NCBI RefSeq assembly: GCF_905147365.1
Contig: NC_056417.1
Coordinates: 7,152,501 to 7,216,500, forward strand
Direction: 5' to 3'
Source of the DNA: Aricia agestis
Lineage: Eukaryota > Arthropoda > Insecta > Lepidoptera > Lycaenidae
Length of the DNA: 64,000 bases
Under the pieces are notes generated by a model. It searched no databases. It saw only the letters and a program-made list of their open reading frames with translations, and was not told where the DNA came from. Numbering within the stretch: position 1 is the first letter of the stretch; each line of letters starts with the position of its first letter. Below are positions 9,746 through 20,330 of the stretch, piece after piece. The translations under genes were made by a program, and so were the position numbers.

Positions 9746-10228
9746 TTCTGTTCACCAAAATATATTTAAAATTAATAAGAACTGAACTGTTTTGGCGAGT
9801 GAGTATTATGGAAACTAACTTTGTGCCGCCATATTGTAAAATGTTACTTAAGTTACAGCTGTTTTGTATCGTCTTCGAGGCATATCGACGCGATAGGCCA
9901 AAATATCCTTGTAAGTCGCTTGCTAAGTTCTCTCAATTACGTATCAGATGTATGGTAATTGGCTATTTACTTCATCTAAAGAGAAAATCATCCGAAGACG
10001 TCATCAGCATTCACAGATGCGTCCACGAACATGAGAGAAGGCTTTAAGCGCGTACGGAAAAATTACGCGCATACCTTCTGAATTTGCAACGTATGGTGGT
10101 CTCAGATTTAGCGGCTTGATATCCAGTTTCAGAACATTTCGATTAAAGTTTGTTTATTCTTACAGCGCTTTTGACTTGCCTTAAAATACAACCAATAAAC
10201 AATTACGTTAGTCTTGAATGATGTCTTG
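9746..10228. other. Unassigned stretch
   Basis: Contains an 82-codon chance-length ORF (9799-10047, plus) without motifs. No supportable feature. Confidence 0.35.
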
Positions 10229-10798
10229 TTAAGGCCCTGTATTCCCAGAAACGGACGATTTTCAAGATTTAAAAGTGACAGTAGACACAAAAATATAGTA
10301 ATTTTAATTCTGAAAAAAATACTCGATAGAAAAAAATCATTTTGGAATTTTCAGATAATGTTTGCACTGACTTAAAGACAAAGAATATATATAGGGCGAT
10401 TCGTTTTTTTGACTCGATTTAATTGATGTATAAAGTACAGTGTGTGACTGAAAGTGTACCAGCCGAACCTTTGCGCCTGCTATTTTATAGTTTTTTGATC
10501 GTTGTTTTTTTATACATCGCCCTAGATATATTCTTTGTCTTTAATTCAGTGCAAAAATTATCTGAAAATTCCAAATAATTTGGACATAGTATGGAAAATT
10601 CTTTAAAAGAAGAGGTAAGTTTGGGATTTTTTCTATCGAGTGAAGTTGTGTATATTGTGTAATGGAATATAAATTCCACTGTGTTAGATCCTTAACTAAC
10701 ACATATATTTTTTTCAGAATTTAAATTACTATATTTTTGTGTCTACTGTCACTTTTAAATCATGAAAATCGTCCGTTTCTGGGAATACAGGGCCTTAA
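10229..10798. mobile_element. Long-TIR foldback MITE flanked by TTAA
   Basis: Ends are GGCCCTGTATTCCCAG and the reverse complement CTGGGAATACAGGGCC, flanked by TTAA at 10229-10232 and 10795-10798. Complementarity runs in from the ends (GTGACAGTAGACACAAAAAT against its inverse) and resumes in the middle (AAAGACAAAGAATATAT at about 10376 against ATATATTCTTTGTCTTT at about 10526). The arms therefore total about 180 bp, the right arm carrying extra sequence. It has no coding capacity. A read-through transcript would form a long hairpin. Confidence 0.85.
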
Positions 10799-12355
10799 TA
10801 GTTTCATGACTTCTAAATTTCTTTTCTCCTATGCCAATAAAGCCGCCTTTCTGTTCATGAATTTTTATTCTTTGCTGAATGTATTTTAAATCATGCTTGT
10901 ACAATATCTTGAACGCAATAAAGTATATTCTATTCCAACACTGTAGAATGGATAAACTTCTCTTAGAAAACTCCAGCAACATGGGCAATCACAGGCGTTG
11001 AACGAGGTTCAACAAGATGGAAATTCATTCCGAAAAATCATATTATCACGCGGCAGCTGAGTCAATTATACTGAGTCTACATAGTTTATTAGCTGCTGAT
11101 TAAGTTTGCCCAATCAAAACCCGATCCAGGACTTTCCAATTCGTTCATGAGGGCTGACAGTGTCAATATTTCTATTAATTACTCACGCGCGTGTGATATT
11201 TGCCTTTTATATTGACAGCGCGAGCCAGATTGCACTTTGTGTTCATTTATATTGTACTCAATTATAGAAATTACATTTTTGCTATGGGTAAATACCAAAT
11301 ATTATATTATGTTTTCAGATATAAATATATCGAAAATAATATCCATTACTATTCATTGGGTTTTAAGGTACTAAGATTGTGCAAGTGTGCATAAACAGCA
11401 GTCATTAAACAAAATGGCCGATGCACATTCCAAAAATGCACGCACATATTACGTTCGTTTGGATAGAAGATAGAAGCCAGCCATGTTTGTTTTTTATCGC
11501 GTTAATATGTCTCCTATAAAAAGACCTTTTCGCCAATGCAACACTTCTAAGTGAGAAAATGTAACAAACGATTAAATGGTCTGCTTATTGGCAACTTGAA
11601 ACATCAAACAGACAAAAATTCCAACCATTAGAACAAATTGCCGGCATGTCGGAAAAAGATCAACACGAGTTTCCTCGAAACGCTAATTTCGAGAGCTAAT
11701 AAAATTTATACGGCGTACTCCGAATTTGTTTTAATTAAGTACAACATTTCCGAACACGCTGTAGCAGACATAATGAAGCTACGCATGTAAAGCATGGGGA
11801 CGTTAAAAATGTCGCGAATACAGACTGGAGTTTAATTAAAAGTCAACTCCCGACAAAAAACCCTTTGGATGTCCACTTAATAGTGCCTGTTAAATTCCCT
11901 TTGATTTCTATTTCGGCAGATTTTTTGTCGACAAAATTTAGTCCGCGGGGGTATGCACAGAATTAGCTTTTATTATCATAGTTAGACCCAATTTCAACTA
12001 ACAGCAGGTTAAAATGTCATGTCTTCTCCTTTATTCATATGAAAAGCGAAAGAGGTAACGTGATACTTATTCGAGCATTAACTTTAACAGTCGAAATTGT
12101 GCCTTAGTCTAATTTGAATGAAAAATATTCGTAACGTAACTTTTAATCATAAATTAAGTTGAATCACCTAGCTATAAATCGTCATTTTCAAGCTTTTGAC
12201 TTACCATTTAAATGTCACGTTTTAAGTTTTAACTACATCACAAGGGATAAAATGGCTTTTTTTGGCTTCATTTCATTTCACAGACACGGAAATCCGAGTC
12301 TTGCGTAGCTTAGGCGTGTTCAAATCCACACTTCGAACGTGTATTTAAAAAAAGG
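10799..12355. other. Unassigned 1.5-kb stretch
   Basis: The longest interval of the first 20 kb with no recognised repeat. No ORF has motifs, and no palindromes or tandem arrays are visible. It could be older unique intergenic or intronic DNA. Confidence 0.4.
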
Positions 12356-12666
12356 TTTTTTTTTTAATGTAATAAGGGGGCAAACGAGCAAACGGGTCAC
12401 CTGATGGAAAGCAACTTCCGTCGCCCATGGACACTCGCAGCATCAGAAGAGCTGCAAGTGCGTTGCCGGCCTTTTAAGAGGGAATAGGGAGGGTAGGGAA
12501 GGGAAGGGAATAGGGGAGGATAGGGAAGGGAATAGGGTAGGGGATTGGGCCTCCGGTAAACTCACTCACTCGGCGAAACACAGCGCAAGCGCTGTTTCAC
12601 GCCGGTTTTCTGTGAGAACGTGGTATTTCTCCGGTCGAGCCGGCCCATTCGTGCCGCTCTCCCACG
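12356..12666 (-). mobile_element. SINE-like family A, copy 4
   Basis: Inverted copy with T-run, 3' domain, a long G-rich tract (12479-12545) and the AGCGCTG core. Seven bases (AAGCATG) are missing near the head compared with other copies. Confidence 0.85.
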
Positions 12667-13292
12667 TATAGAAGGTTCTGCTCGTTCGGTGATTTAAAAA
12701 CACTAGTCATTTTACTGACACGGAAGATTGGTTAAGTCTATCTGCCCACAGCACTGCCGCGGCCGGTGCCAATTTCAATCCCCTTTTCGTTCAATTTTGA
12801 AAATACTGATAGGAACATGCTAAAATGGAAGTCTTTTTTGCTCGACTACGCTAACTTGAGTTGTGTTTTTCGAGTGTATGTATGTGTAGTCTTGTGACAA
12901 GTTCAAGATTTCAGCATTTAAGCAACATCAAATATTCAAATTTCAATTCAGTATTGTAAGTACTACAGCTAAAAGGTGTGTATGATGTATCCAATAAAAT
13001 AATACGTATTTTTTTGTATAATATAGTGTATAAAGTCTAAATAATATAATATTTATTTCCTTTTTATTTTTATCTAAGTCAATACATATAATTTTAATAA
13101 AGGTTAACTAGGGCGTACTTAAAATAATATGTTAAGGCGTACTAAGAAATTAAACAATCGTCGTACAAATTATTATAAGTTATACAAAAACAATAAAATT
13201 ATACAACAATCTTTTCATGGAAAAGTTATTTCTAACTTTTGAACAAAATTGGAAGCGTTTTGTATAAAAACACTATCGCTCTTTGTAATATG
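12667..13292. other. Unassigned AT-rich stretch
   Basis: No gene or repeat that I can support. Confidence 0.4.
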
Positions 13293-13343
13293 TTTTTAGG
13301 GTTCCGCAGCCAAATGGCAAAAAATGGCACCCTTATAGATTCG

Positions 13344-13378
<35 letters not shown>

Positions 13379-13933
13379 CGTATGTCACAGCCACTTTTCT
13401 CCGAAACTATAAGAGCTATACTATTGAAACTTGGTAAGTAGATGTAGTATGTGAACCGCATTAAGATTTTGATACAAAAATGGAAAAATAATTAAAAATT
13501 TTAGGGGTCCCCATAGGTACAACTGAAACAAAAAAAAAAAATTATCTAACCTATGCGTATGGAGTATCTATGAATAGGTTTTCAAAAATCATATTGAGGT
13601 TTCTTTTTCTAGCCAGAACAGTTTTCGAGAGAGACCCTTCCAAAGTGGTAAAATGTGTGTCCCGCCCTCTAACTTCTAAAGTAAGTTCATGATAATTCTA
13701 AAAAAAATAAATGATATACATTACCATAAAAACTACCAACGAAAATCGGTTTGAACGAGATCTAGCAAGTAGTTTTTTTATACGTCATAAATGGTAAACT
13801 TTAATTTAACTTTCATTAAATCAACTGAAATATAAAAAAAAATCAATAACCTTTTAATTTCATAGAAATATACCTTATTGCTGCTGCGGAACCCTTCATG
13901 GGCGAGTCCAACTCGCACTTGGCCGGTTTTTTT
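13293..13933. mobile_element. GGGTTCCG...CTTGGCCGG element, copy 1
   Basis: A widespread lepidopteran non-autonomous repeat. It starts AGGGTTCCGCAGCCAAATGG, has a (TGTC)n run at about 13349-13376, then ACAGCCACTTTTCTCCGAAA, and ends GCGGAACCCTTCATGGGCGA with ACTCGCACTTGGCCGG. The near-terminal AGGGTTCCGCAGC is inverted at the other end. From the right end the inverse strand shows A/B-box-like GGCCAAGTGCGAG and GGGTTCCG. Orientation and class are left open. Confidence 0.7.
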
Positions 13934-14451
13934 AATTTTTGTAATATCATTTTTATTTTACCTAAAATGTTTATTAAACCAATATTTTACTATTTTTTTA
14001 CTAACCATTCGAAATTTTCAGAAACAAATCATCTCAGAAGCATTAGCTACCCTTTGTTTTGTTATTATCATGTCTTTTAATTTCATATTATTTGTTTCTC
14101 TAACAACTTATTACATTTTTAATACATTTTGAAATAACGTTACTACGCGCTATTCGGTAAAATTCAGCACATAGAGAAACGTTGGACGATTAAAACATTT
14201 GTTCATCAAAATGTAATTAAAATCACATCTAGCGGGTAAACGGGTGGGAACGTATGTGAAACATTCATTAGACCTCTGTCCCTCTGTGATTGTCTATTAC
14301 CGAATAGATTACACCCCACACCCTCTATACTCCATGCCGACTCTATATTTCAGCCTAGTTCCACTAACACAAATTTAATTATCGTATTTGGTGAATTCGA
14401 TAGAGACATAAGGATTGACTTGGTTACTAGTTATACTACCGTCGCCTTAAC
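13934..14451. other. Unassigned stretch
   Basis: AT-rich with chance ORFs only. Confidence 0.4.
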
Positions 14452-14725
14452 TCCTTCGTGGTCCAGTGGCACAGAGCATAGCTTTTAACTTGTCCAATAG
14501 TTAAGCATTAAACTCGGAGCCTCCAAATTAAAAAAAAACCTTGTTTAACAATAAAGATCCATGCGTCGTATAGGCATGTAAAAAGTCAGTAGGTGGTGCC
14601 GTTCATCCGTCCCACTGGGTTACGAAAGTAAATGGAAGAGACTCCCTCTTCTGTAAACTGCGCACATACTTGGGCAATATGCACGGCTTGTATGTAGCAA
14701 ACGAATTTTTGCGTTAGTAAAATTG
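14452..14725 (+). mobile_element. Decayed tRNA-derived SINE, same family as 9370-9734
   Basis: A degenerate head (CTTCGTGGTCCAGTGGCACA, cf. TGGTCTAGTGG) is followed by the family body GATCCATGCGTCGTATAGGC, CCGTCCCACTGGGTTACG and ACTGCGCACATACTTGGGC. The B-box region has been replaced by AT-rich sequence. Confidence 0.75.
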
Positions 14726-15246
14726 TGGGCACAGTAGTGTCAAAGTAAAACACAATTTTGGTACCCCTTTTGAATATAAAAAATGCAATCTACATTATTA
14801 ACATTTATAAAGATGTGCTTGAAATTTCGCGGGTCGCGGCGGTTTTTAAATGACATTATGTCGTGAATATTCATCACTTCAACTTTGGCCCTTTTTATAA
14901 CTTCCTTTGAACAAAATGGGTTGAAGGCATAAATCGTAGGGTAGGAAATTGCTTCCCTTGTAATGTATTCGAGTGCGGAGGAGGCGCGCTCGCGATTTAG
15001 ACCTTCTACTTTTTAATGCAACATTATTTGCAGCTTTTTCAGTCTAGCATATTCCCTTTTCAGTCTAGCCCTTATAAATGGCAAAATAGTATTGTCATGT
15101 ACGTCTAGAAAAAGACAAAATATATTTTTGGAGTTTGGACCAATCAAAATTCGAAGCATAATATGTTTATCAGGCCTCGGACAGCCCTGAGGTCGTATCA
15201 AGGGTTTTTCTTGGTGGTAAATGTCATAGGCGTAGACGTATAACTG
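14726..15246. other. Unassigned stretch
   Basis: No supportable gene or repeat. Confidence 0.4.
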
Positions 15247-15410
15247 TAAAGGGGTATGAAGATTTTGGCCGACCTACTGTCCGCTATTGTGATTTTTCGC
15301 GTTCACGAAAGTTTTTTTCAAAAATGGATAGATATTGGTGAACGCGGAAAAACACAATGGCGAACAGTAGGTCAGCCAGGCTCCATATAAAAATCTTCAT
15401 ACCCCTTTTA
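15247..15410. mobile_element. Palindromic MITE with AAAGGGGTATG ends
   Basis: Left arm AAAGGGGTATGAAGATTTT, CCTACTGTCC and CGCGTTCAC are mirrored by GTGAACGCG, GAACAGTAGGTCAGCC and AAAATCTTCATACCCCTTTT. About 60 bp of arm per side with a short centre. Flanks are TAA/TTA-like, but an exact duplication is not clear. Confidence 0.75.
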
Positions 15411-15582
15411 GATGCTTATTTAACACTAACAATATACTTGATATTTACTAAAATTTTTCAGGAGTAGAAGTGGTGAGAATGTGTGGTGAGACCGTGAGCC
15501 ACTACTAGTTAAAAAATACAGTTAAATTGAAAGACATACATACAAACTGGGATAGTATGAATGTCACGTATTTGTACAAGAC

Positions 15583-15909
15583 TTTTTTTTTTTATAAAAT
15601 AAGGAGGGCAAACGAGCAAACGGGTCACCTGATGGAAAGCAACTTCCGACGCCCATGGACACTCGCAGCATCAGAAGAGCTGCAGGTGCGTTGCCGGCCT
15701 TTAAGAGGGAATAGGGTAATAGGGGAGGGTAGGGAAGGGAAGGGAATAGGGGAGGGTAGGGAAGGGAATAGGGTAGGGGATTGGGCCTCCGGTAAACTCA
15801 CTCACTCGGCGAAACACAGCGCAAGCGCTGTTTCACGCCGGTTTTCTGTGAGAACGTGGTATTTCCCCGTCGAGCCAGCCCATTCGTGCCGAAGCATGGC
15901 TCTCCCACG
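15583..15909 (-). mobile_element. SINE-like family A, copy 5
   Basis: Full-length inverted copy with an 11-base T-run, a long G-rich tract (about 15706-15782) and the head ending GCATGGCTCTCCCACG. Confidence 0.85.
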
Positions 15910-16414
15910 TATAACAAACTGATAGACAGACAAACAAACTTTGTTAGAATGGATGAACTATGCCCGAATGTTTGTCCAAGACTTACCTACTCCTATCTAT
16001 CCATTCATCCATCGCCGTAGGTAATGAAGTTTAATTTTTAATGCGGGGGTCCCCCTAACCGTTAAACTGGGAATAAATAACGGGCGCGATTAACCAACGC
16101 CGCCGGTAATATATTCACTAGCTGATCCCAATTTGTCTGACCTAACGCAATATTGGACCCACCCCGATATGCATAATTTTATAGTGTTTACACTTGAGCT
16201 GTTTACATTTTAAGTTTAGGTGTTTTAATACCTCGATCGTGGGAATCGCAGACACAATAGATTTTCAATTGTTATGTGACAGCCGGGTGCCGCTTGGGGA
16301 TTGATGGGTTAAGTAATAAGTATGCAATATGATGCCTTTTGCTGAAAAACTTTTATTTGCGGCAAACATTTCTGGTAACTCTGGCATCTTTGCATCAATA
16401 TCAACCAATTCTAT
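15910..16414. other. Unassigned stretch
   Basis: Less AT-rich than average at 16040-16300, but with no ORF or repeat that I can identify. Confidence 0.4.
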
Positions 16415-16688
16415 GGACCTGTTTCACCACTTCCTGATAAGGCTATCCACCAATTAACTTGACAGATTAAGGGCTTGTTTCACCACTTCCTGATAAAGTG
16501 CCGGATAGGCTATCCACAACTTTTTTTGACATATTATTATCCATACTCTATCTGTCAAGTTAAATAGTGGATAGCCTATCCGGAACCTTATCAGGAAGTG
16601 GTGGAACAGGGCCTAAGTATGGAGAATCTGTCAAAAAAGTTGTGAATAGCCTATTAGACACTTTATCAGAAAGTGGTAAAAGAGGCCC
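16415..16688 (-). mobile_element. Harbinger-like MITE (family H), older copy split by a sister copy
   Basis: 16415-16467 and 16614-16688 are the two halves of one element in minus orientation (GGACCTGTTTCACCACTTCC ... AAAGTGGTAAAAGAGGCCC). The split lies exactly where an intact copy (16471-16613) has inserted. Confidence 0.85.
16471..16613 (+). mobile_element. Harbinger-like MITE (family H), inserted copy
   Basis: Ends GGGCTTGTTTCACCACTTCC and GGAAGTGGTGGAACAGGGCC; arms continue inward as GATAGGCTATCCAC/GTGGATAGCCTATC. Direct TAA at 16468-16470 and 16614-16616. The 3-bp TAA duplication points to PIF/Harbinger. A third copy lies at 60235. Confidence 0.85.
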
Positions 16689-16863
16689 TAAGTCTACAAA
16701 AAATTCTATAAGTTAGAGATCAAATATAGAACCAATAAAGCCTTTGTTATAACTGAAGCTTTTATATTCACGTGCTCACCCACACATAATGTACTTAAAG
16801 CTACGCTACTATGCATTTATTGTACTCGAACAACCTCTGAGGTAGCGTAATTTCAATCACACG

Positions 16864-17491
16864 CACTGACCTCTATAATACACTGGACAGGCGATCGCTA
16901 TCAATAAAATATGCCTACTTGAAAGTCGCCATAAAGGCGCTGATTGCTATGTGAAAGCACTAGGGAGTGTACTTGGAACTACTATTTTGCAAATGGCGGT
17001 TGTCATTTTCTATATAAATTAGTTCACAGTAGGCTCACCGCGGCACAATCGGCATAAGAAATAGCTGTCATTATGTACGGTATAGCCTGTCCAGTGTATT
17101 ATCACAATAGACATAACGACCAGTAGTTCGACTGCAAAGAGACGGACAGGTTTAAATATCTGTCAAATTCGTCGGGTTTCACTAGGATTATGAACGGAAT
17201 GTGCCTCTTGCTGGCTGATATAATTTATTTTTAAATATTTAAAATAAAGATTTCAAAATTGGATTCTGACAATTTTAATCGCATGTGCCAAAACACAAAC
17301 AACAATACGACCAAAGAGGAACACGTCCATCGAATATGTCATAGTTTTAAATTCGTAGGTAACACCATGATGTGTGTTAACAACCCTAGCGACGATTTTC
17401 GTCATAATACGTCAAATTGAAAAATTTCAACATCAGTTCTAAGTCGGCATACTCTATCATTCTGTCTTCTCTGGTATTATAGAGGTCAGTG
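16864..17491. mobile_element. hAT-like MITE with 8-bp target duplication
   Basis: 18-bp inverted ends CACTGACCTCTATAATAC and GTATTATAGAGGTCAGTG. Exact 8-bp direct repeats ATCACACG lie at 16856-16863 and 17492-17499. An 8-bp duplication and CA...TG termini fit hAT elements. The 628-bp body has no transposase frame. A second inverted pair, CACTGGACAGGC/GCCTGTCCAGTG (16881-17096), sits inside, close to the left end. Confidence 0.85.
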
Positions 17492-17566
17492 ATCACACGT
17501 AAATGAAAACTCAACATTATTGTGTTTAAAACTCTGTCTATAACGTTTTATCCGAGACATACATAA

Positions 17567-17859
17567 ACGTGGGAGAGCCATGCTTCGGCACGAATGGGCC
17601 GGCTCGACCAGAGAAATACCACGTTCTCGCAGAAAACCGGCATGAAACAGCGCTTGCGCTGTGTTTCGCCGTTTGAGTGAGTTTACCGGAGGCCCAATTC
17701 TCTGTCCTATTCCCTTCCCTACCCTCCTCTATTCCCTCTTAAAAGGCCGGCAACGCACCTGCAGCTCTTCTGATGCTGCGAGTGTCCATAGGCGACGGAA
17801 GTTGCTTTTGCCGTAGTGTCGGCCGTTTGCTCATTTGTCCCCTTATATCATAAAAAAAG
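17567..17859 (+). mobile_element. SINE-like family A, copy 6
   Basis: Head ACGTGGGAGAGCCATGC, B-box-like GGCTCGACCAG, a short pyrimidine tract and a slightly diverged 3' domain (TTGCTTTTGCCGTAGTG replaces the usual CATCAGGTGACC part). Ends in an A-tail. Confidence 0.85.
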
Positions 17860-18172
17860 ACAATACTACCAACACTGCGCGCAAAGGAAAACCAAGTTTA
17901 AAAATGTTGCTTGTTTAAAAAATGAACGCGTATTAAAGTTTGTAACTGGAAGTTTGGTATTGACAGTTGCGTGGAGGTTCCGCCGGCCGCCGCTACAAAT
18001 GAAATGCATCCGAACCTTCCAACTTGGGAACCAAAATACAACTGTGCGGAGCAAACTTCTTCCTGCGATAGAACTTACGCTCATTTGAATTTTTCTATTG
18101 TTTTTCCCCTTAGTTACGTGAAAATTGGAAGCAGCCATTTGATTATATTGAAACATTTTTAGTGCTAAAGAA
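17860..18172. other. Unassigned stretch
   Basis: A 127-codon minus-strand frame (17866-18249) has no motif, leader or codon bias and overlaps a MITE. I treat it as chance. Confidence 0.4.
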
Positions 18173-18373
18173 TATAGGTCTACCAGAATCTGATGGCAAA
18201 AAGTGAGAAAATAAATTGACTCCTGCAATACCGGGGTGATTGGAATCAAACATTTTGACCATTTTTTCTTCTTTTAGTGGCTGATTCTGTGTGTTAAACA
18301 TGCAAATATAAAAATTTATCCAATGATCGAGGATATTTTTTGAAAATCTGCCATCAGATCCTGATAGACCTAT
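18173..18373. mobile_element. Inverted-repeat element, TATAGGTCT ends
   Basis: TATAGGTCTACCAGAATCTG, continuing ATGGCA, is mirrored at 18348-18373 with two mismatches (TGCCATCAGATCC, then TGATAGACCTATA). A minus-strand frame of 95 codons (18143-18430) spans it, but the inverted ends show this is a non-coding element. Confidence 0.55.
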
Positions 18374-18439
18374 AATAATTGTTCTCTCACCAGACTCCTC
18401 CGCTGCTAAAGCTAAGCTTGCATAAAGCATTATACTCTA

Positions 18440-18777
18440 TTTTTTTTATGAAATAAGGGGGCAAACGAGCAAACGGGTCACCTGAATATGGAAAGCAACT
18501 TCCGTCGCCCATGGACACTCGCAGCATCAGAAGAGCTGCAGGTGCGTTGCCGGCCTTTTAAGAGGGAATAGAGTAATAGGGGAGGGTAGGGATGGGAATA
18601 GGGTAGAGGATTGGGCCTCCGGTAAACTCACTCACTCGACGAAACCAGAGTAGACACTTAGTTATGTCTATTGTGACGAAACACAGTACAAGCGCTGTTT
18701 CACGCCGGTTTTCTGTGAAAACGTGGTATTTCTCCGGTCGAGCTGGCCCATTCGTGCCGAAGCATGGCTCTCCCACG
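18440..18777 (-). mobile_element. SINE-like family A, copy 7, carrying a nano-insertion
   Basis: Full-length inverted copy. Between CTCACTCACTC and ACACAG, where other copies read GGCGAAACACAG, this copy has a 29-bp insertion plus a duplicated GACGAAAC (18638-18682). Confidence 0.85.
18638..18682. mobile_element. Nano-MITE copy a: 29 bp insert with 8-bp duplication
   Basis: GACGAAAC at 18638-18645 and 18675-18682 flank a 29-bp insert (18646-18674) that folds on AGTAGACA/TGTCTATT. Nine other SINE copies provide the empty site. The inverse strand shares ATAGACATAA with the copy at 20040. Confidence 0.8.
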
Positions 18778-18850
18778 TCTATGTAAAGCTTACACTAGTA
18801 CTGGTAGTCTAATACTACAACATAGGGAAGGAAGTCCTTTGTGGACCTAC

Positions 18851-19223
18851 TAAGGGTTACCAGATACAAATTTCAAAAGTCCTGACAAAATTCCTGATTT
18901 TCGTCCAAAATTCCTGATACGAGCTATTTATTTCTTGTTTTTTTTTTTTAATTTTTAATTTGTTAATGTTGATTAATTTATGTTAATATCGTAAAAATAT
19001 TATTACGATTATTTATAAGTTACAATATTTATGAAGCTCCAAAGAACTTGTGCCTAAAACCTTTTTTGTTATTGTGATTGATAAAAGTTTAGTGTATAAA
19101 ATGTTATTGTTTCAATTATTTTCCGAAAATTCCTGTCATTTCCCTTTTCCGGCCGCATTCCTGACATAATATGTCTAAAATTCCTGACATGTCAGGAAAA
19201 TTCCTGAAATCTGGTCATCCTAG
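18851..19223. mobile_element. MITE with subterminal TTCCTGA repeats
   Basis: Ends AGGGTTACCAGAT and ATCTGGTCATCC are inverted. ATTCCTGA/TCCTGACA motifs cluster near both ends (about 18878-18920 and 19126-19208) with an AT-rich centre. Clustered subterminal motifs are typical transposase-binding repeats. The duplication is not certain (TA flanks). Confidence 0.65.
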
Positions 19224-19648
19224 CCACCCAAACTATAGACAAACCTTAACAATAATTAAAATAATACAATAAATTTAAATAAAATTCTTAAAAGCTTAAA
19301 GAAAATACCTAAAATAGTCGCAGATATTTCCCTAGATACAACGTTTTCAGTTCGTCGGGGCGAATAATTTGGAAGTTCGTATCAATTAGTATCGGCAAAT
19401 TCCTGGTCCACTGATCTTGTTTAGACTAACGTGCAATTAAATACGGTAACAATAAAGCTATTTCAGACGTAATTTAATATCAAAGGCTCCTATTTAGACT
19501 ACAGTTAGTTTTGATTATACTCAACGAGTTTAAGATAGGGCGTGTTCAGACTTGGCTTCTGCAGATTGATCTATTATCTTACAATGCTACAGTTTTGATA
19601 TGTTAACAATGTAATATTATTAAACTAAAAATTGGCATTTTTATGACA
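19224..19648. other. Unassigned AT-rich stretch
   Basis: Nothing that I can support. Confidence 0.4.
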
Positions 19649-19811
19649 ACTAGAGATCACCCAATGGTCGAAATTCGACCTTATTTTCAACAACATTAAG
19701 AACTACTACGGTCTATATTTTGTAAAAAATATTGACTTTATCAATTTTTTTTCAACTCTTGTCTCTGGGATTGAGCTGATCTCAGACTGGTCGTGTAAGG
19801 ATTGTCTAATA

Positions 19812-19857
19812 GTATCTAACATAGACTTAATATATACTATAGGTTTATGGTATCTAA
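19812..19857. mobile_element. Nano-MITE copy b: 30 bp insert with 8-bp duplication
   Basis: GTATCTAA at 19812-19819 and 19850-19857 flank a 30-bp insert starting CATAGACTTAATATATACT and ending ATAGGTTTATG. The copy at about 5540 reads AGTATCTTAGATTC without insertion. Confidence 0.85.
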
Positions 19858-20031
19858 GATTCAATAAAAAAAGGTATAATCCATTTTCAATTTGTCAACT
19901 TGTTGTCAACAGAATTCAACCATAAATAAAAGAGTATAATTCGTATGTATAGGCTTGTCACTCAAAAATCTGTCATCTCCCTAGTGTGTGTGTTGTAGTG
20001 TGTTTAATGTTTTATTTGTTGAAAAATGTAT

Positions 20032-20087
20032 GAAAAAAGCATAGACATAATATATACTTAGCATTATATTATGTCTATGGAAAAAAG
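20032..20087. mobile_element. Nano-MITE copy c: 40 bp insert with 8-bp duplication
   Basis: GAAAAAAG at 20032-20039 and 20080-20087 flank a 40-bp insert with perfect 15-bp inverted ends CATAGACATAATATA. The copies at about 5706 and 57541 read GATAAAAGCATAATTTC with no insert. The first 19 bases match copy b except one. Confidence 0.9.
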
Positions 20088-20330
20088 CATAATTTCAAAA
20101 TAATATTAGTTCGATGCACTCCTTCACCATATAAACTCTATCTGTGCAAAATTTCATGCACCTACCTCCATTTCCCCATTTTTCGTAAAAAGGATTACAA
20201 AGTTTTTCGTTCGCGTATTAATATTATGATACCATTTTTTAACGTTGCGTGTTTTTCAAAATCTCAACTCTGGTTTTTTTAGCTAATGCCATAAACGAAT
20301 TGTCTAATTTAAGCATTTTTGCACCTTCCC

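Larger units (their letters stand above)
19649..20229 (+). mobile_element. LINE-type 3' fragment, family Q, copy 2, with two nano-insertions
   Basis: Same landmarks as 5370-5880. Two short palindromes at 19820 and 20040 interrupt sequence that is continuous in the other two copies. The end is the ancestral form (TTCGCGTATTAATATTATGA). Confidence 0.7.

Noticed and set aside
16040..16300. Possible conserved regulatory block (less AT-rich, repeat-free)
   Set aside because: Composition alone is not evidence; no motif cluster or conservation can be shown here.
17866..18249. 127-codon minus-strand ORF
   Set aside because: No motif or family resemblance; overlaps an inverted-repeat element.
18143..18430. 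95-codon minus-strand ORF that reads protein-like
   Set aside because: Its two similar segments (SGSDGR and PSDSGRP regions) are explained by the inverted ends of a 200-bp element, so coding is unlikely.
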